From: an uncultured Porphyromonadaceae bacterium
Lineage (GTDB): Bacteria; Bacteroidota; Bacteroidia; Bacteroidales; Muribaculaceae
Reading direction: 5' to 3'
Length of the DNA stretch: 55,977 nt
Assembly: GCA_947177135.1 (NCBI GenBank)
Contig: CAMWTI010000003.1
Coordinates: forward strand, 1 to 55,977
Positions 12,918-22,592 of this stretch are shown here, piece by piece. Made by a program: the position numbers and the translations under genes. The number at the start of each line of letters is the position of its first letter. The stretch's first letter is position 1. The notes beneath the pieces were generated by a model. That model saw nothing but the letters and a program-made list of their open reading frames with translations. It ran no database searches and was not told where the DNA came from.

Positions 12918-15191
12918 TCAGAGGCCGAGGGCCGGGCGGGTGCGGAATTCCGAATCGTGGAGCTTGGCGAAGGCCCGGAGATATTTGCGTATGGATGACA
13001 CCATTTCCTGAGTCTCCTGCAGCATGTTCACATAGACATAGAGCACGGCCACTGTCGAGGAGTCGCCATCGCGCAGATGGTCATGGGCGCGGTGATAGGT
13101 GGCCGAGATCGTGTCTTTCATCTCCTCACACTGCCGGCGCAACACGGAGACGGCCTGAAGATCGCCCTCCTGCATGACGCGGAGCGTTTCGGCAAACAGC
13201 GCGCCGACGCCGGCGACGATCCGGTCGTATTGCCCGGCATATTGCGGCGGCAGCGGCCGGAAGTTGTTTTCAACGTGCTCGCGACACACTTCGCTGATGC
13301 GTCGCAGATTGTAAAGCATGCCCATGCAGCAGTTGTTGCCGAGATAGAACCACGGGCTTTTCTCGATTGCCGTCTCGCGGGTGAGATATCGCAGACAGAG
13401 GGTTTCCTTGCGGCGCGCGTTCTTGAGAATCACCTTGCGCTTGGCCAGACTCGATTCGGCTTTTCGGAGCGCTCCGGCGTTTTCCGCGATAAACGCCGCG
13501 GCCACGTCGGCATACTTTTCGGCGGCATAGGCCATGAATTCACGCTGCTGCGAGGTGATATACTCCATCAGCAGAGGCCATGTAGCGGCCTTGTCTTTGG
13601 AGGTGACGATTTCCTGAAAGAGAGAGTCGCCGCTGTCGGCTTCGGGGCGTTGGCGGAAACGGCGTTCACTGCGTATGATGATGAAGACCGTGAGTGCGGC
13701 CAGCAGGAACATGACCCAGTGTCCGCCATAGTGCATCGCGGCGACGATCACTCCCGCGCCGATGAACGCGGCGCCGGCAGTGAGAAACCATCCGCCGATC
13801 ACCGAGATCACGCCGGTGATCCTGAACACGGCGCTTTCGCGTCCCCACGCCCTGTCGGCCAGCGATGTGCCCATTGCCACCATGAAGGTGACGAATGAGG
13901 TGGATAGAGGCAGTTTGAGCGAAGTGCCCAGAGCGATCAGCGCTCCGGCGAGAACCAGATTGACCGATCCGCGTATGAGGTCGAATGCGGCGCCGTTCTC
14001 CATAATTGTTTCGTCAGTATTGAACCGGCGGTCAAACCACCTGACCATACGCTCGGGCATGGCACCGCGCACGTAAGCCGCCAGCGACAGGGTCCATCTG
14101 ACCAGTCTGCGGGCAATGCGCGATGAGCCGAACATCTCGTCGCCGCCCTGCTGGCTGCCGAGTCCGATTTCAGTCTTTGTAACGTTGCGGGCCTTTTTCG
14201 ACGTGGCCAGAGCCACGACCATGATGGCGCCGGCGCCGACCAAGAAATAGACCGGAGTATCGGCCGGTCCGTTGAGAGATCCCATCATGAATCCGTGTAG
14301 GTCGCCGCTGCCGTTGGCCGCATAGTCCTGAAACGACGCGAGTCCGCTGAGCGGAACGCCGATAAAGTTGACCAGGTCATTGCCGGCAAACGCCATGGCG
14401 AGCGAAAACGTGCCCATCAGCACTATGACTTTAAGCACATTGACTTTGCAGAAGTGAAGCAGCTGCATCAGCGCGGTAAAGAACACTAACGAGCCGAGAA
14501 TGACCAGACCCGTGTTGTGGTTTATCCACTGCTTCACGCCGGGAGTCATGAATGTGAGATCTTTGGCACCCTTGATCAGGATAAAATAGATGATCGCCGT
14601 GGAGCAGATGCCGCCGAAAATGCCTATTTTCCACTTGAGGTGGCTTCGGTAATTGAAGGAGAAGATGGCGCGCGAGATGAACTGCACTATCATTCCGAAA
14701 AAGAAGGCGATGGCCACCGACAGGAATATGCCGATGATTACCGACAGGGCCTTCTCGGTGTTGAGCAAGTCGTTAAACCCGAGATCGACCCCACCGGCCA
14801 TTTTTATGAGCGCGACCACAAACGTGGCGCCAAGCAACTCGAAGACCATCGACACTGTGGTAGACGTGGGCATTCCCAGCGAGTTAAACACATCGAGCAG
14901 AATGATGTCGGCGACCATCACAGCCATGAATATGCAGATCAGATCATAGAACGAAAAGTTTTCTGGCCTGAAAATGCCGTGACGGGCAATGTCCATCATG
15001 CCGTTGCTCATTGCAGCTCCGATGAACACTCCGGCCGAGGCGACGATCAGCACGCGCTTGAACGACGCCGCCTTAGAGCCTATGGCTGAGTTGAGAAAAT
15101 TGACAGCGTCATTGCTGACTCCCACTGACAGGTCAAACACCGCAAGCAGGAAGAGAAAAATCACTAAGCAAAGAAAGATTGTTTCCATCAA
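12918..15191 (-). CDS. Inorganic phosphate transporter, PiT family, with C-terminal cytosolic PhoU-like region
   Basis: ORF 757 aa; SVGVSNDAVNFLNSAIGSKAA, LGMPTSTTVSMVFELLGA, LSTSFVTFMVAMGTSLADRAW. Confidence 0.92.
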   Translation of the reverse strand: MMETIFLCLVIFLFLLAVFDLSVGVSNDAVNFLNSAIGSKAASFKRVLIVASAGVFIGAAMSNGMMDIARHGIFRPENFSFYDLICIFMAVMVADIILLDVFNSLGMPTSTTVSMVFELLGATFVVALIKMAGGVDLGFNDLLNTEKALSVIIGIFLSVAIAFFFGMIVQFISRAIFSFNYRSHLKWKIGIFGGICSTAIIYFILIKGAKDLTFMTPGVKQWINHNTGLVILGSLVFFTALMQLLHFCKVNVLKVIVLMGTFSLAMAFAGNDLVNFIGVPLSGLASFQDYAANGSGDLHGFMMGSLNGPADTPVYFLVGAGAIMVVALATSKKARNVTKTEIGLGSQQGGDEMFGSSRIARRLVRWTLSLAAYVRGAMPERMVRWFDRRFNTDETIMENGAAFDLIRGSVNLVLAGALIALGTSLKLPLSTSFVTFMVAMGTSLADRAWGRESAVFRITGVISVIGGWFLTAGAAFIGAGVIVAAMHYGGHWVMFLLAALTVFIIIRSERRFRQRPEADSGDSLFQEIVTSKDKAATWPLLMEYITSQQREFMAYAAEKYADVAAAFIAENAGALRKAESSLAKRKVILKNARRKETLCLRYLTRETAIEKSPWFYLGNNCCMGMLYNLRRISEVCREHVENNFRPLPPQYAGQYDRIVAGVGALFAETLRVMQEGDLQAVSVLRRQCEEMKDTISATYHRAHDHLRDGDSSTVAVLYVYVNMLQETQEMVSSIRKYLRAFAKLHDSEFRTRPALGL

Positions 15192-15274
15192 ATATCGGTT
15201 TGTTGTTTAAGTGAAATTCCATGATCCACACTCTAAAAAACAAGGCTAAGCCCTGTTTTGATCAGTAAGCCGGT

Positions 15275-15913
15275 CTATTTTCGTCCGAAGTCGGCGGGAA
15301 TCTCGCCCCAGGAGTCGGTGTCCCACTTAAGCACCGGATTCAAGATCTGATGAGTGGCCACCCACCGGTCGGCACGTTCCAGCAGCTCGAACACCTTGGC
15401 GTTGCGCGCCGTCGGCTCGAGTTTTGTGTTTGAATGCCGGCGACGGAGCCAGCTCAGAGCGGTGCGGCTGTCGGAATATATCGGCGTGGTGTGATCACCC
15501 TGTTTGTCCAACAGGGCCAGAGCATGGACCAGCGCCAGATATTCTCCGATATTGTTTGTGCCTCCGTCAAGCGGACCGACATGAAACACCTGCTGTCCGG
15601 ATCCGACCATCACGCCGCGATACTCCATCGGTCCGGGATTGGAAGAACAGGCGCCGTCGACCGCGATGGCCTCGGAGCGGATGCGCGGATCGGATGGAGC
15701 GGCCGCAGGACTGCGTCGCGCCATGGCGATCAGAAGCGTGGCCTGATCTTCATATGATCCGCGGAATGCCGCGGTTGCCGACTCGATGTCGGGAAACGAC
15801 TTATAGCGCGCGCCGGCAAACCCTTCGACCTGCGCGCGGGCTTCTTCCCATGAATCGTAGATGCCGGGCGACAGGCCCTGCCACACCACATAGAATTTGC
15901 GTCTCGGAGCCAT
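15275..15913 (-). CDS. Ribonuclease H with N-terminal viroplasmin domain
   Basis: KFYVVWQGLSPGIYDSWEEARAQVEGFAGARYKSF; RNase H-like AIAVDGACSSNPG, NNIGEYLALVHAL, YSDSRTALSW. Confidence 0.92.
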   Translation of the reverse strand: MAPRRKFYVVWQGLSPGIYDSWEEARAQVEGFAGARYKSFPDIESATAAFRGSYEDQATLLIAMARRSPAAAPSDPRIRSEAIAVDGACSSNPGPMEYRGVMVGSGQQVFHVGPLDGGTNNIGEYLALVHALALLDKQGDHTTPIYSDSRTALSWLRRRHSNTKLEPTARNAKVFELLERADRWVATHQILNPVLKWDTDSWGEIPADFGRK

Positions 15914-15918
15914 GGCCG

Positions 15919-17121
15919 TCAGCTTAACGATGTGAACAGATTGGGATCAAGACACCTGACGCCGAGCTTTCCGGCCAGGGTCGGATCAACCGCCTTGCTG
16001 AACACCGTCATGGCCGCACAGCGTATGCCCGGCTGAAGCATCAGCGCGTTTTCGGGCGAATTACCTGCCACGGCGCCGAGAAGCCGCTGCGTCAGCGGCA
16101 ACAGCACGTTGCTGAGAGCCATCGCGGCCGTGCGCGGCACCTGACAACCCACGTTGATGCAACACATCCGCCCGTTTCCGGCGGCCTTTTCGCGCTCGGT
16201 GGTCTCGCCAAGATCGCAAAGCGGCAACGACGGGAACACGGTGCCGGGGCATGGATTCAGGTCAAACACAAGCACACGCGCTTTCATCATGCCGACCTGC
16301 TCCGAGGTGACGGCAAAACCGCTGTCGGCCATCGGAGTGGCAATGACCACGTCGGCCGACTTCAGCGCTCCTTCAAGCACATGAGGGTGCATGGCCGAGG
16401 CGATCACTTTATGGTCCAGCACACGGCTGGCTTGACGCAGGGAATAGAGATCGTCGTCAAACATCCTCACCACCGCCCCCATGCCAAGGGCACAATGAGC
16501 CGCGGCGACAGCCCCCATGCCCGAACCGAGCACGGTCACCTCACACGGCACTATGCCGGTGACTCCGCCCAGCAGAATCCCTTTGCCGTGCACCGGGTCG
16601 GTGAGCAGTGCCGAGGCTATGGCCAGCGACGCGCATCCGTCGATTTCATGGAGAATATCGGCTACACGCCGGTTGCCGCCTTCGTCTTCGACCCGCTCCA
16701 TGGCCAGAGTCAGAATGCCGCGGTCAAGCAGCGCCCTGGCCGAGCGCACCGGCCCATTGACCACCGGCGGAGCCAGAGTCATCAGCAGCGCGCCCCGACG
16801 CATGGTAGCAATCTCGGCGGCGGCAAGCGGTGCCAGCGATATCACGGCATCACACAGAAGAGTCTCGGCCCGCGAAGCCAGAGTGACCCCAGCCCGCGCA
16901 TAAGCCTCGTCGGAATAATGTATCGGCGCACCGGCGCCACGCTCCATCACCACGTCGATGCCACGCTCCACAAGCATGGCAGCGCCTTCCGGCGTCAGCG
17001 GAAACCGGCGTTCGCCGGAGGCAAGGCCGCACGGCAGCCCCGCCGATAGACGCCGCGGAGCAGTAGCCGCGGCCACCGGCATCTCCAGAGTGTCGGGAGC
17101 CGGCGAGTTCATGTCAGTCAT
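15919..17121 (-). CDS. Alanine dehydrogenase / NAD(P) transhydrogenase alpha-like protein
   Basis: ERRFPLTPEGAAMLVERGIDVVMERGAG and VTVLGSGMGAVAAAHCALGMGAVVRMFD Rossmann motif. Confidence 0.8.
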   Translation of the reverse strand: MTDMNSPAPDTLEMPVAAATAPRRLSAGLPCGLASGERRFPLTPEGAAMLVERGIDVVMERGAGAPIHYSDEAYARAGVTLASRAETLLCDAVISLAPLAAAEIATMRRGALLMTLAPPVVNGPVRSARALLDRGILTLAMERVEDEGGNRRVADILHEIDGCASLAIASALLTDPVHGKGILLGGVTGIVPCEVTVLGSGMGAVAAAHCALGMGAVVRMFDDDLYSLRQASRVLDHKVIASAMHPHVLEGALKSADVVIATPMADSGFAVTSEQVGMMKARVLVFDLNPCPGTVFPSLPLCDLGETTEREKAAGNGRMCCINVGCQVPRTAAMALSNVLLPLTQRLLGAVAGNSPENALMLQPGIRCAAMTVFSKAVDPTLAGKLGVRCLDPNLFTSLS

Positions 17122-17647
17122 TATTGATAAAACGTTTTATGAAATCAGTGGCGGTTGTCTGTATCTGCGCTCGGTCTTCAAGATAGTGGCCACTGAATCT
17201 GGCCGCGGCCTGACTATAGAACGGAGCGCGACGATCCATTGCATCGGCCACGAACTCACATAGTTCGGAGTCTGACTTTCCAGCCAGAAGCGGCCGCCGC
17301 GAACGATTGCGGAGCAGACGCTCGCAGATGCGCCCGCGATCAGTGTCGAGCCACACGGTCACGCCGCAGGAATTCATCAGCGACATATTGTCGAAAAAAC
17401 ATGGAGTGCCTCCGCCACAAGCGATCACAGTGTCTTCAAAAGCCGCCACCTCCTCAAGCATGGCGCGTTCAAGCCGCCGGAAACCATCCTCTCCGCGACT
17501 GGCGAACAACTCGCCGACAGTGGCATGAAAGCGGTTTTCGATATACGAGTCGAGATCGATGAAGTTCACACCGGCCATGCGGCCGACGGCCCGGCCAAGC
17601 GTGGTCTTGCCACAACCCATATATCCTATCAGAAAAATCGGAGTCAT
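17114..17647 (-). CDS. aroK: Shikimate kinase
   Basis: IFLIGYMGCGKTTLGRAVG P-loop, FIDLDSYIE, VIACGGGTPC. Confidence 0.95.
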   Translation of the reverse strand: MTPIFLIGYMGCGKTTLGRAVGRMAGVNFIDLDSYIENRFHATVGELFASRGEDGFRRLERAMLEEVAAFEDTVIACGGGTPCFFDNMSLMNSCGVTVWLDTDRGRICERLLRNRSRRPLLAGKSDSELCEFVADAMDRRAPFYSQAAARFSGHYLEDRAQIQTTATDFIKRFINND

Positions 17648-17927
17648 AACCCTATAAAAACATCGCCGGATGCTCGGCAGCGTTGTCCGTCAAAAGGGAG
17701 AATTTTATAGCAGGAAAATCCTCTCCGATAACTCTGATGTTTTTAAGCTTTAAATCAGCTATTCTCATTTTGGCGAAGGGCATAAAAGGCGTTTCATGTG
17801 CAAATTTACGATTATTATTTCAAATTTATCCCGACGGTGATGAAAAATATTAAGATTTATTTGAGATTTTTGGCTATCTTTGCGTGTTTCTTATAATAAG
17901 GCCAACCATTTAAACACTTTTACACAC

Positions 17928-18782
17928 ATGAAACTCATCAAAGCAGCCTTACCGACGGCGGTCATGCTCATCGCCTCGGCATCATGCACGCTCGACGAGC
18001 CGTCGTATCCTGACGGAGCAGCCTCGCAGATGCGCCTGTCATCAGTCTCAAGCTATGGAGTCACACTTATGAAGTGGGAGTACGACAAGCAAAACCGAGT
18101 AACGGAGATCAATGTCGGCCGTGATATGATTTACAGGTTCACTTACACCGGCAACTCCGAGATCCCATCCACAATCTCCGGAGAATCTTATGACTATTAT
18201 TATGATTATGAAACAGACAAAGACGTGCGCTATAAGAACGGAGAGTGGGAGTGGACTGAAATAAAGGCAGACTCACACGGACACATCACGCAATATAATT
18301 GCGATGAGACTGACTTCTCCATTGATCATGAACCCAGCAACACGGTCTCGGTCGTCAAATTCACATACGACTCCAACGGCCAACTGACGAGAATGGAGGA
18401 TACATATTATGACTACTTGCAAAACAGGGTGGTGACAGATGTCGACAACTATACCTGGAGCAACGGCCTGCTGCTGCAGCGCAAAGAAGTTTCCGATGAC
18501 AGTCATTTGCTGACAAACCTGTGTGAATACAGCGACCTTGACAACCCCAACCGCCAATGGGATCCCAACAATGCGATCTTAGGTCCTATGGGCACAACGG
18601 GATTCTTCGGCGTCGGACCTAAGAAGTTCCCATCACGCATACAGACCGACAACGGCAACTATTATACGGAAACCATCCAGTATGCTTACACCCTGCTGCC
18701 CAACGGGCTGATCAGAATGTCGAAAGTGAAGGATGGCGACGACATAACAGTTGTAATGACATACACATACGAAAAACTATGA
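17928..18782 (+). CDS. Hypothetical lipoprotein with Rhs/DUF4595-like YD segments
   Basis: MKLIKAALPTAVMLIASASC lipobox; repeated YDxxxRVTEI/YDSNGQLTRM; start moved to ATG 17928. Confidence 0.6.
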   Translation: MKLIKAALPTAVMLIASASCTLDEPSYPDGAASQMRLSSVSSYGVTLMKWEYDKQNRVTEINVGRDMIYRFTYTGNSEIPSTISGESYDYYYDYETDKDVRYKNGEWEWTEIKADSHGHITQYNCDETDFSIDHEPSNTVSVVKFTYDSNGQLTRMEDTYYDYLQNRVVTDVDNYTWSNGLLLQRKEVSDDSHLLTNLCEYSDLDNPNRQWDPNNAILGPMGTTGFFGVGPKKFPSRIQTDNGNYYTETIQYAYTLLPNGLIRMSKVKDGDDITVVMTYTYEKL

Positions 18783-19564
18783 AAAAATATCTGATCATTG
18801 CCGCCATGACCCTGTTGGGCATCGGCCAGACAAACGCACAAGATTATTCCGTCCAGTCCACAGAACTCGCGGTGCAGAAAGAGGATCTGTCATCAATCAA
18901 CAAACGCATCTGGGGCAAAGGACGCTTCCTGCGTCTTGGCTATTCAAAGACCGAAACAGGCTCACAGTTCGACCCCGTCGAAAAGAGCAAATATTCGTTC
19001 TTCATGACCAAAGGCACAACATATCGCTTCCCGAAAAAGGCGATCGGAGGCCTTGTGAAAATCGGCATCGACGCCGTGTGGTTCGACATCCAGTTCAGCA
19101 AATTCAAATCACCGTATTCCGACTTGGACTGGAGTTCGGATATCATCGAGACCGAGGATCCTGACGACGAACCCGAACTCGACATCAACATAGGCCGCAT
19201 GGCATTCAGCGCCGGCATGGGCATAGGACCCAACGTGTCGGTGGCACCGTTCGCCCTCACGTCAATCAAAGGGCTGCAGCCGCTCCGCGCGTCAATCTAT
19301 TTCCACTATGCCCCGACAATGCAGATCTATGCCAAAAGCCAGGGTGGCGACATAGAGCTGTCGACCGCATTCTGCAACATGATGAACTTCGGCGGCAACA
19401 TAAGCTACCGGGCCATAGCCCTCGGCATCGAAGGCCGATGGGGCAAAAGCAAATTCAAACCGCTGGACTTCGAGAGCATACTTGGAGACGGAGAAAGCCT
19501 CGGCTCTCAAAAATACACCCGCAAGTTCGCCAACACGCGCTTCTACATCCAATTCTCATTCTGA
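18779..19564 (+). CDS. Hypothetical exported protein, likely small outer-membrane beta-barrel
   Basis: Signal peptide MKKYLIIAAMTLLGIGQTNAQ; ends NTRFYIQFSF; overlaps previous stop (ATGA). Confidence 0.6.
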   Translation: MKKYLIIAAMTLLGIGQTNAQDYSVQSTELAVQKEDLSSINKRIWGKGRFLRLGYSKTETGSQFDPVEKSKYSFFMTKGTTYRFPKKAIGGLVKIGIDAVWFDIQFSKFKSPYSDLDWSSDIIETEDPDDEPELDINIGRMAFSAGMGIGPNVSVAPFALTSIKGLQPLRASIYFHYAPTMQIYAKSQGGDIELSTAFCNMMNFGGNISYRAIALGIEGRWGKSKFKPLDFESILGDGESLGSQKYTRKFANTRFYIQFSF

Positions 19565-20382
19565 TGCCCCGACAACTCACGCTACTGATCATATCGACCC
19601 TCTGCGCCATCTCCTCCTTGATGGCGCAGAGGGTCGACACTTTGCATGTGTTCTCCCCGTCAATGCAGAAAGACATCCCTAATCTGGTGATACTGCCCGA
19701 GAGCTATGACCGCACGCAACGCTATCCGGTGATATACCTGCTCCACGGCCACGGCGGCAACTACAACAGCTGGCTACGACAGGTCAAGCCCGAACTGCCC
19801 CACATAGCGTCCCTCCATAAAATAATAATGGTGTGTCCCGACGGCGCCACATCTTGGTATTGGGACAGCCCGGTTGATCCTTCGACCCGCTATGAGACAT
19901 ACGTGGCACGGGAACTGACCGGCGCCATCGACAGTCTCTACTCGACAGTGGCATCGCCTGCCGGACGCGCCATCACAGGATTCAGCATGGGAGGCCACGG
20001 CGCTCTCTGGCTCGGCCTGCGCCATCAAGACACATTCGGAGCATGCGGAGCCACAAGCGGCGGAGTCGACATCCGACCATTTCCCGACTCATGGAACATG
20101 AAACGCTCGCTCGGTGAATATCATAAGCACCCCGATGTCTGGGATTCCCACACCGTGATCAACCAGCTCCATCTCTATCGCCCGGGGCTGGCCATCATCG
20201 TGGACTGCGGCACCGAAGACTTTTTTTATCGCGTCAACGAGCGGCTTCACGCCGAGATGCTCTACCGCAACATCCCCCACGAATACATCACCCGTCCCGG
20301 TGCACACAACAGCGAATACTGGAGCAACTCCATCGACAATCAGATCACTTTTTTTACCAAATTCTTCAACCGCCAGAAATGA
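19564..20382 (+). CDS. Secreted alpha/beta-hydrolase esterase (esterase D / feruloyl esterase-like)
   Basis: YPVIYLLHGHGGNYNSW, ITGFSMGGHGALWLGLRH nucleophile elbow, RPGAHNSEYW His region; start set at ATG 19564. Confidence 0.85.
   Translation: MPRQLTLLIISTLCAISSLMAQRVDTLHVFSPSMQKDIPNLVILPESYDRTQRYPVIYLLHGHGGNYNSWLRQVKPELPHIASLHKIIMVCPDGATSWYWDSPVDPSTRYETYVARELTGAIDSLYSTVASPAGRAITGFSMGGHGALWLGLRHQDTFGACGATSGGVDIRPFPDSWNMKRSLGEYHKHPDVWDSHTVINQLHLYRPGLAIIVDCGTEDFFYRVNERLHAEMLYRNIPHEYITRPGAHNSEYWSNSIDNQITFFTKFFNRQK
19594..19637. repeat. Perfect 18-bp inverted repeat (8-nt loop) inside the esterase signal-peptide coding region
   Basis: TCGACCCTCTGCGCCATC - TCCTCCTT - GATGGCGCAGAGGGTCGA. Confidence 0.97.
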
Positions 20383-21431
20383 ACGCGATCCGGCAACTCC
20401 TGGCTGCCACAGCCATCGCCGCGGCAGCATCTTCTGCTTCGGCTTTCGAATATGACATCACCGCCACGCTGGCCGTACCCGACAGCACGACGATCTATCT
20501 CAACTGCGAGTCCGAGCAGCTTGACTCAACCCTTACCTACGGCGGCAAAGCCCGCTTCATCGGCTCATTCCCACGCCAGGCAATGGCCATCATCTTCGAG
20601 CCGAAATCGCGCAAAAGCCTCGCGTTGGTGCTCGACCAGACCCCGCTCCAGGCCAACATGCTCACAGGCGAGGTGACCGGCGAATCGGATCTCAACAAAA
20701 AACTGGCCGAACTCCAGGCCCTGCTCTCGAACTTCGAGAAGAACGCTCAGGAATATCAGGCGTCCAACCCCGGCCTGAGCCGCGAGCAGGTCTATGAAAC
20801 AGTGCGCCGACAGGTAATTTCGACGCTGCTCGCCACCATCAGGACCAACCCCGACAACGGCCTTGGCGAATATGCCTTAAAAACCTACCTTCCCGCCTGC
20901 CCCAACGCCGAATGGCCAGAATTATACCTCACCCTGAGCGACTATCAGCGCAACCTCGCCCCGGTCAAACTGAAACAGATGGAATTCGAAGCCACGGCCA
21001 ACACCGCTGTGGGCAAGAAATTCATCGACTTCGAGGCACGAAACCCCGACGGCACCTCCGCCAGGCTGAGCGACTATGTCGGCAAAGGCAAATACGTGCT
21101 GGCCGACTTCTGGGCATCATGGTGCGGACCATGCCGCCGCGAAGGCAAGGACACACTGATGCCGCTTTATGAGCGCATCAAAGACTCTGACAGCGTCACG
21201 ATTCTCGGCATCGCCGTGTGGGACAAGGCCGAAGCCTCCCTCAACGCCATCGGACAGAGCGGCTACAAATGGCCGCAACTGATCGATGTTTCAGCCGACG
21301 CCACCTCCCTCTATGGCATCAAGGGCATACCCCAGATCATGCTCTTCGGACCCGACGGCACCATCCTAGCCCGCGATCTCCGTGGAACGGCAATTGTCGA
21401 AGAACTCAAAAAATATAATATCCTGAAATAA
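20379..21431 (+). CDS. TlpA/thioredoxin-like disulfide oxidoreductase with N-terminal DUF4369-like domain
   Basis: VLADFWASWCGPCRREGKDTLMPLYERI, IPQIMLFGPDG. Confidence 0.88.
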   Translation: MNAIRQLLAATAIAAAASSASAFEYDITATLAVPDSTTIYLNCESEQLDSTLTYGGKARFIGSFPRQAMAIIFEPKSRKSLALVLDQTPLQANMLTGEVTGESDLNKKLAELQALLSNFEKNAQEYQASNPGLSREQVYETVRRQVISTLLATIRTNPDNGLGEYALKTYLPACPNAEWPELYLTLSDYQRNLAPVKLKQMEFEATANTAVGKKFIDFEARNPDGTSARLSDYVGKGKYVLADFWASWCGPCRREGKDTLMPLYERIKDSDSVTILGIAVWDKAEASLNAIGQSGYKWPQLIDVSADATSLYGIKGIPQIMLFGPDGTILARDLRGTAIVEELKKYNILK

Positions 21432-21449
21432 AAAAAATCGGACATCGCA

Positions 21450-21479
21450 TTGTCAATTCACGGAAAATCACTACCTTTG
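21450..21479 (+). promoter_or_regulatory. Promoter of rplM-rpsI
   Basis: TTG (21450-21452), 19-nt spacer, TACCTTTG (21472-21479). Confidence 0.8.
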
Positions 21480-21502
21480 CACACCGATTTTATCCAACAA
21501 AC

Positions 21503-21558
21503 GCATCGGGCCGCTGATGCAGGCTATCGTCTTTGGCCGGACAAAGCCCGCATGATGC
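21503..21558 (+). promoter_or_regulatory. Candidate structured 5' leader of the rplM operon
   Basis: GCATCGGGC (21503-21511) can pair with GCCCG(catg)ATGC (21546-21558), competing with local GCATC/GATGC hairpin (21503-21520). Confidence 0.45.
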
Positions 21559-21591
21559 CCAATTAATGAACTGAAAATTAATCGTTTAACC

Positions 21592-22071
21592 GTGGATTCT
21601 TTAAGCTACAAAACTCTCTCTCCCAATGCCCAGAGCATCGATCGCGAATGGATTCTCATCGATGCCACCGACCAGCACCTCGGACGCCTCTGCTCCAAGG
21701 TTGCAAAAATTCTGATGGGAAAATACAAGCCCTGCTACTCCCCTAACGTGGAGTGCGGCGACAACGTCATCATCATCAACGCCGACAAGATCATCCTGAC
21801 CGGCAAAAAGATGACCGATCGCGTATATCACACATTCTCCGGCTATCCCGGCGGTCAGAAAGAACTGTCGCCCGAAGTCCTGATGCGCAAGAGCCAGACC
21901 AAGCACTTCAAGGCTGGCATTCATCCCTTGTTCGTGCGCGTAATGAAAGGTATGCTCCCCAAAAATCACCTGGGTCGCAAACTCATCACCAACATGCACG
22001 TCTACAACGGCGCCGAGCATCCCCATGCCGCTCAGGAGCCCAAAGCAATCGATATCAACACCCTGAAATAA
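21592..22071 (+). CDS. rplM: 50S ribosomal protein L13 (GTG start)
   Basis: WILIDATDQHLGRLCSKVAKILMGK, HPLFVRVMKGMLPKNHLGR, HPHAAQEP. Confidence 0.97.
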   Translation: MDSLSYKTLSPNAQSIDREWILIDATDQHLGRLCSKVAKILMGKYKPCYSPNVECGDNVIIINADKIILTGKKMTDRVYHTFSGYPGGQKELSPEVLMRKSQTKHFKAGIHPLFVRVMKGMLPKNHLGRKLITNMHVYNGAEHPHAAQEPKAIDINTLK

Positions 22072-22085
22072 TCGCGAACTGAACA

Positions 22086-22476
<391 letters not shown>

Positions 22477-22592
22477 CTGAATCGGATCCGTTTAGCATCT
22501 AAATTCCGGGGACGGTCAGAACCATCCACCCTACCCCGGGATTGTTTTCAACACAAGAAGAACGTAAACAAACACAAAACAAAAAAATTACA

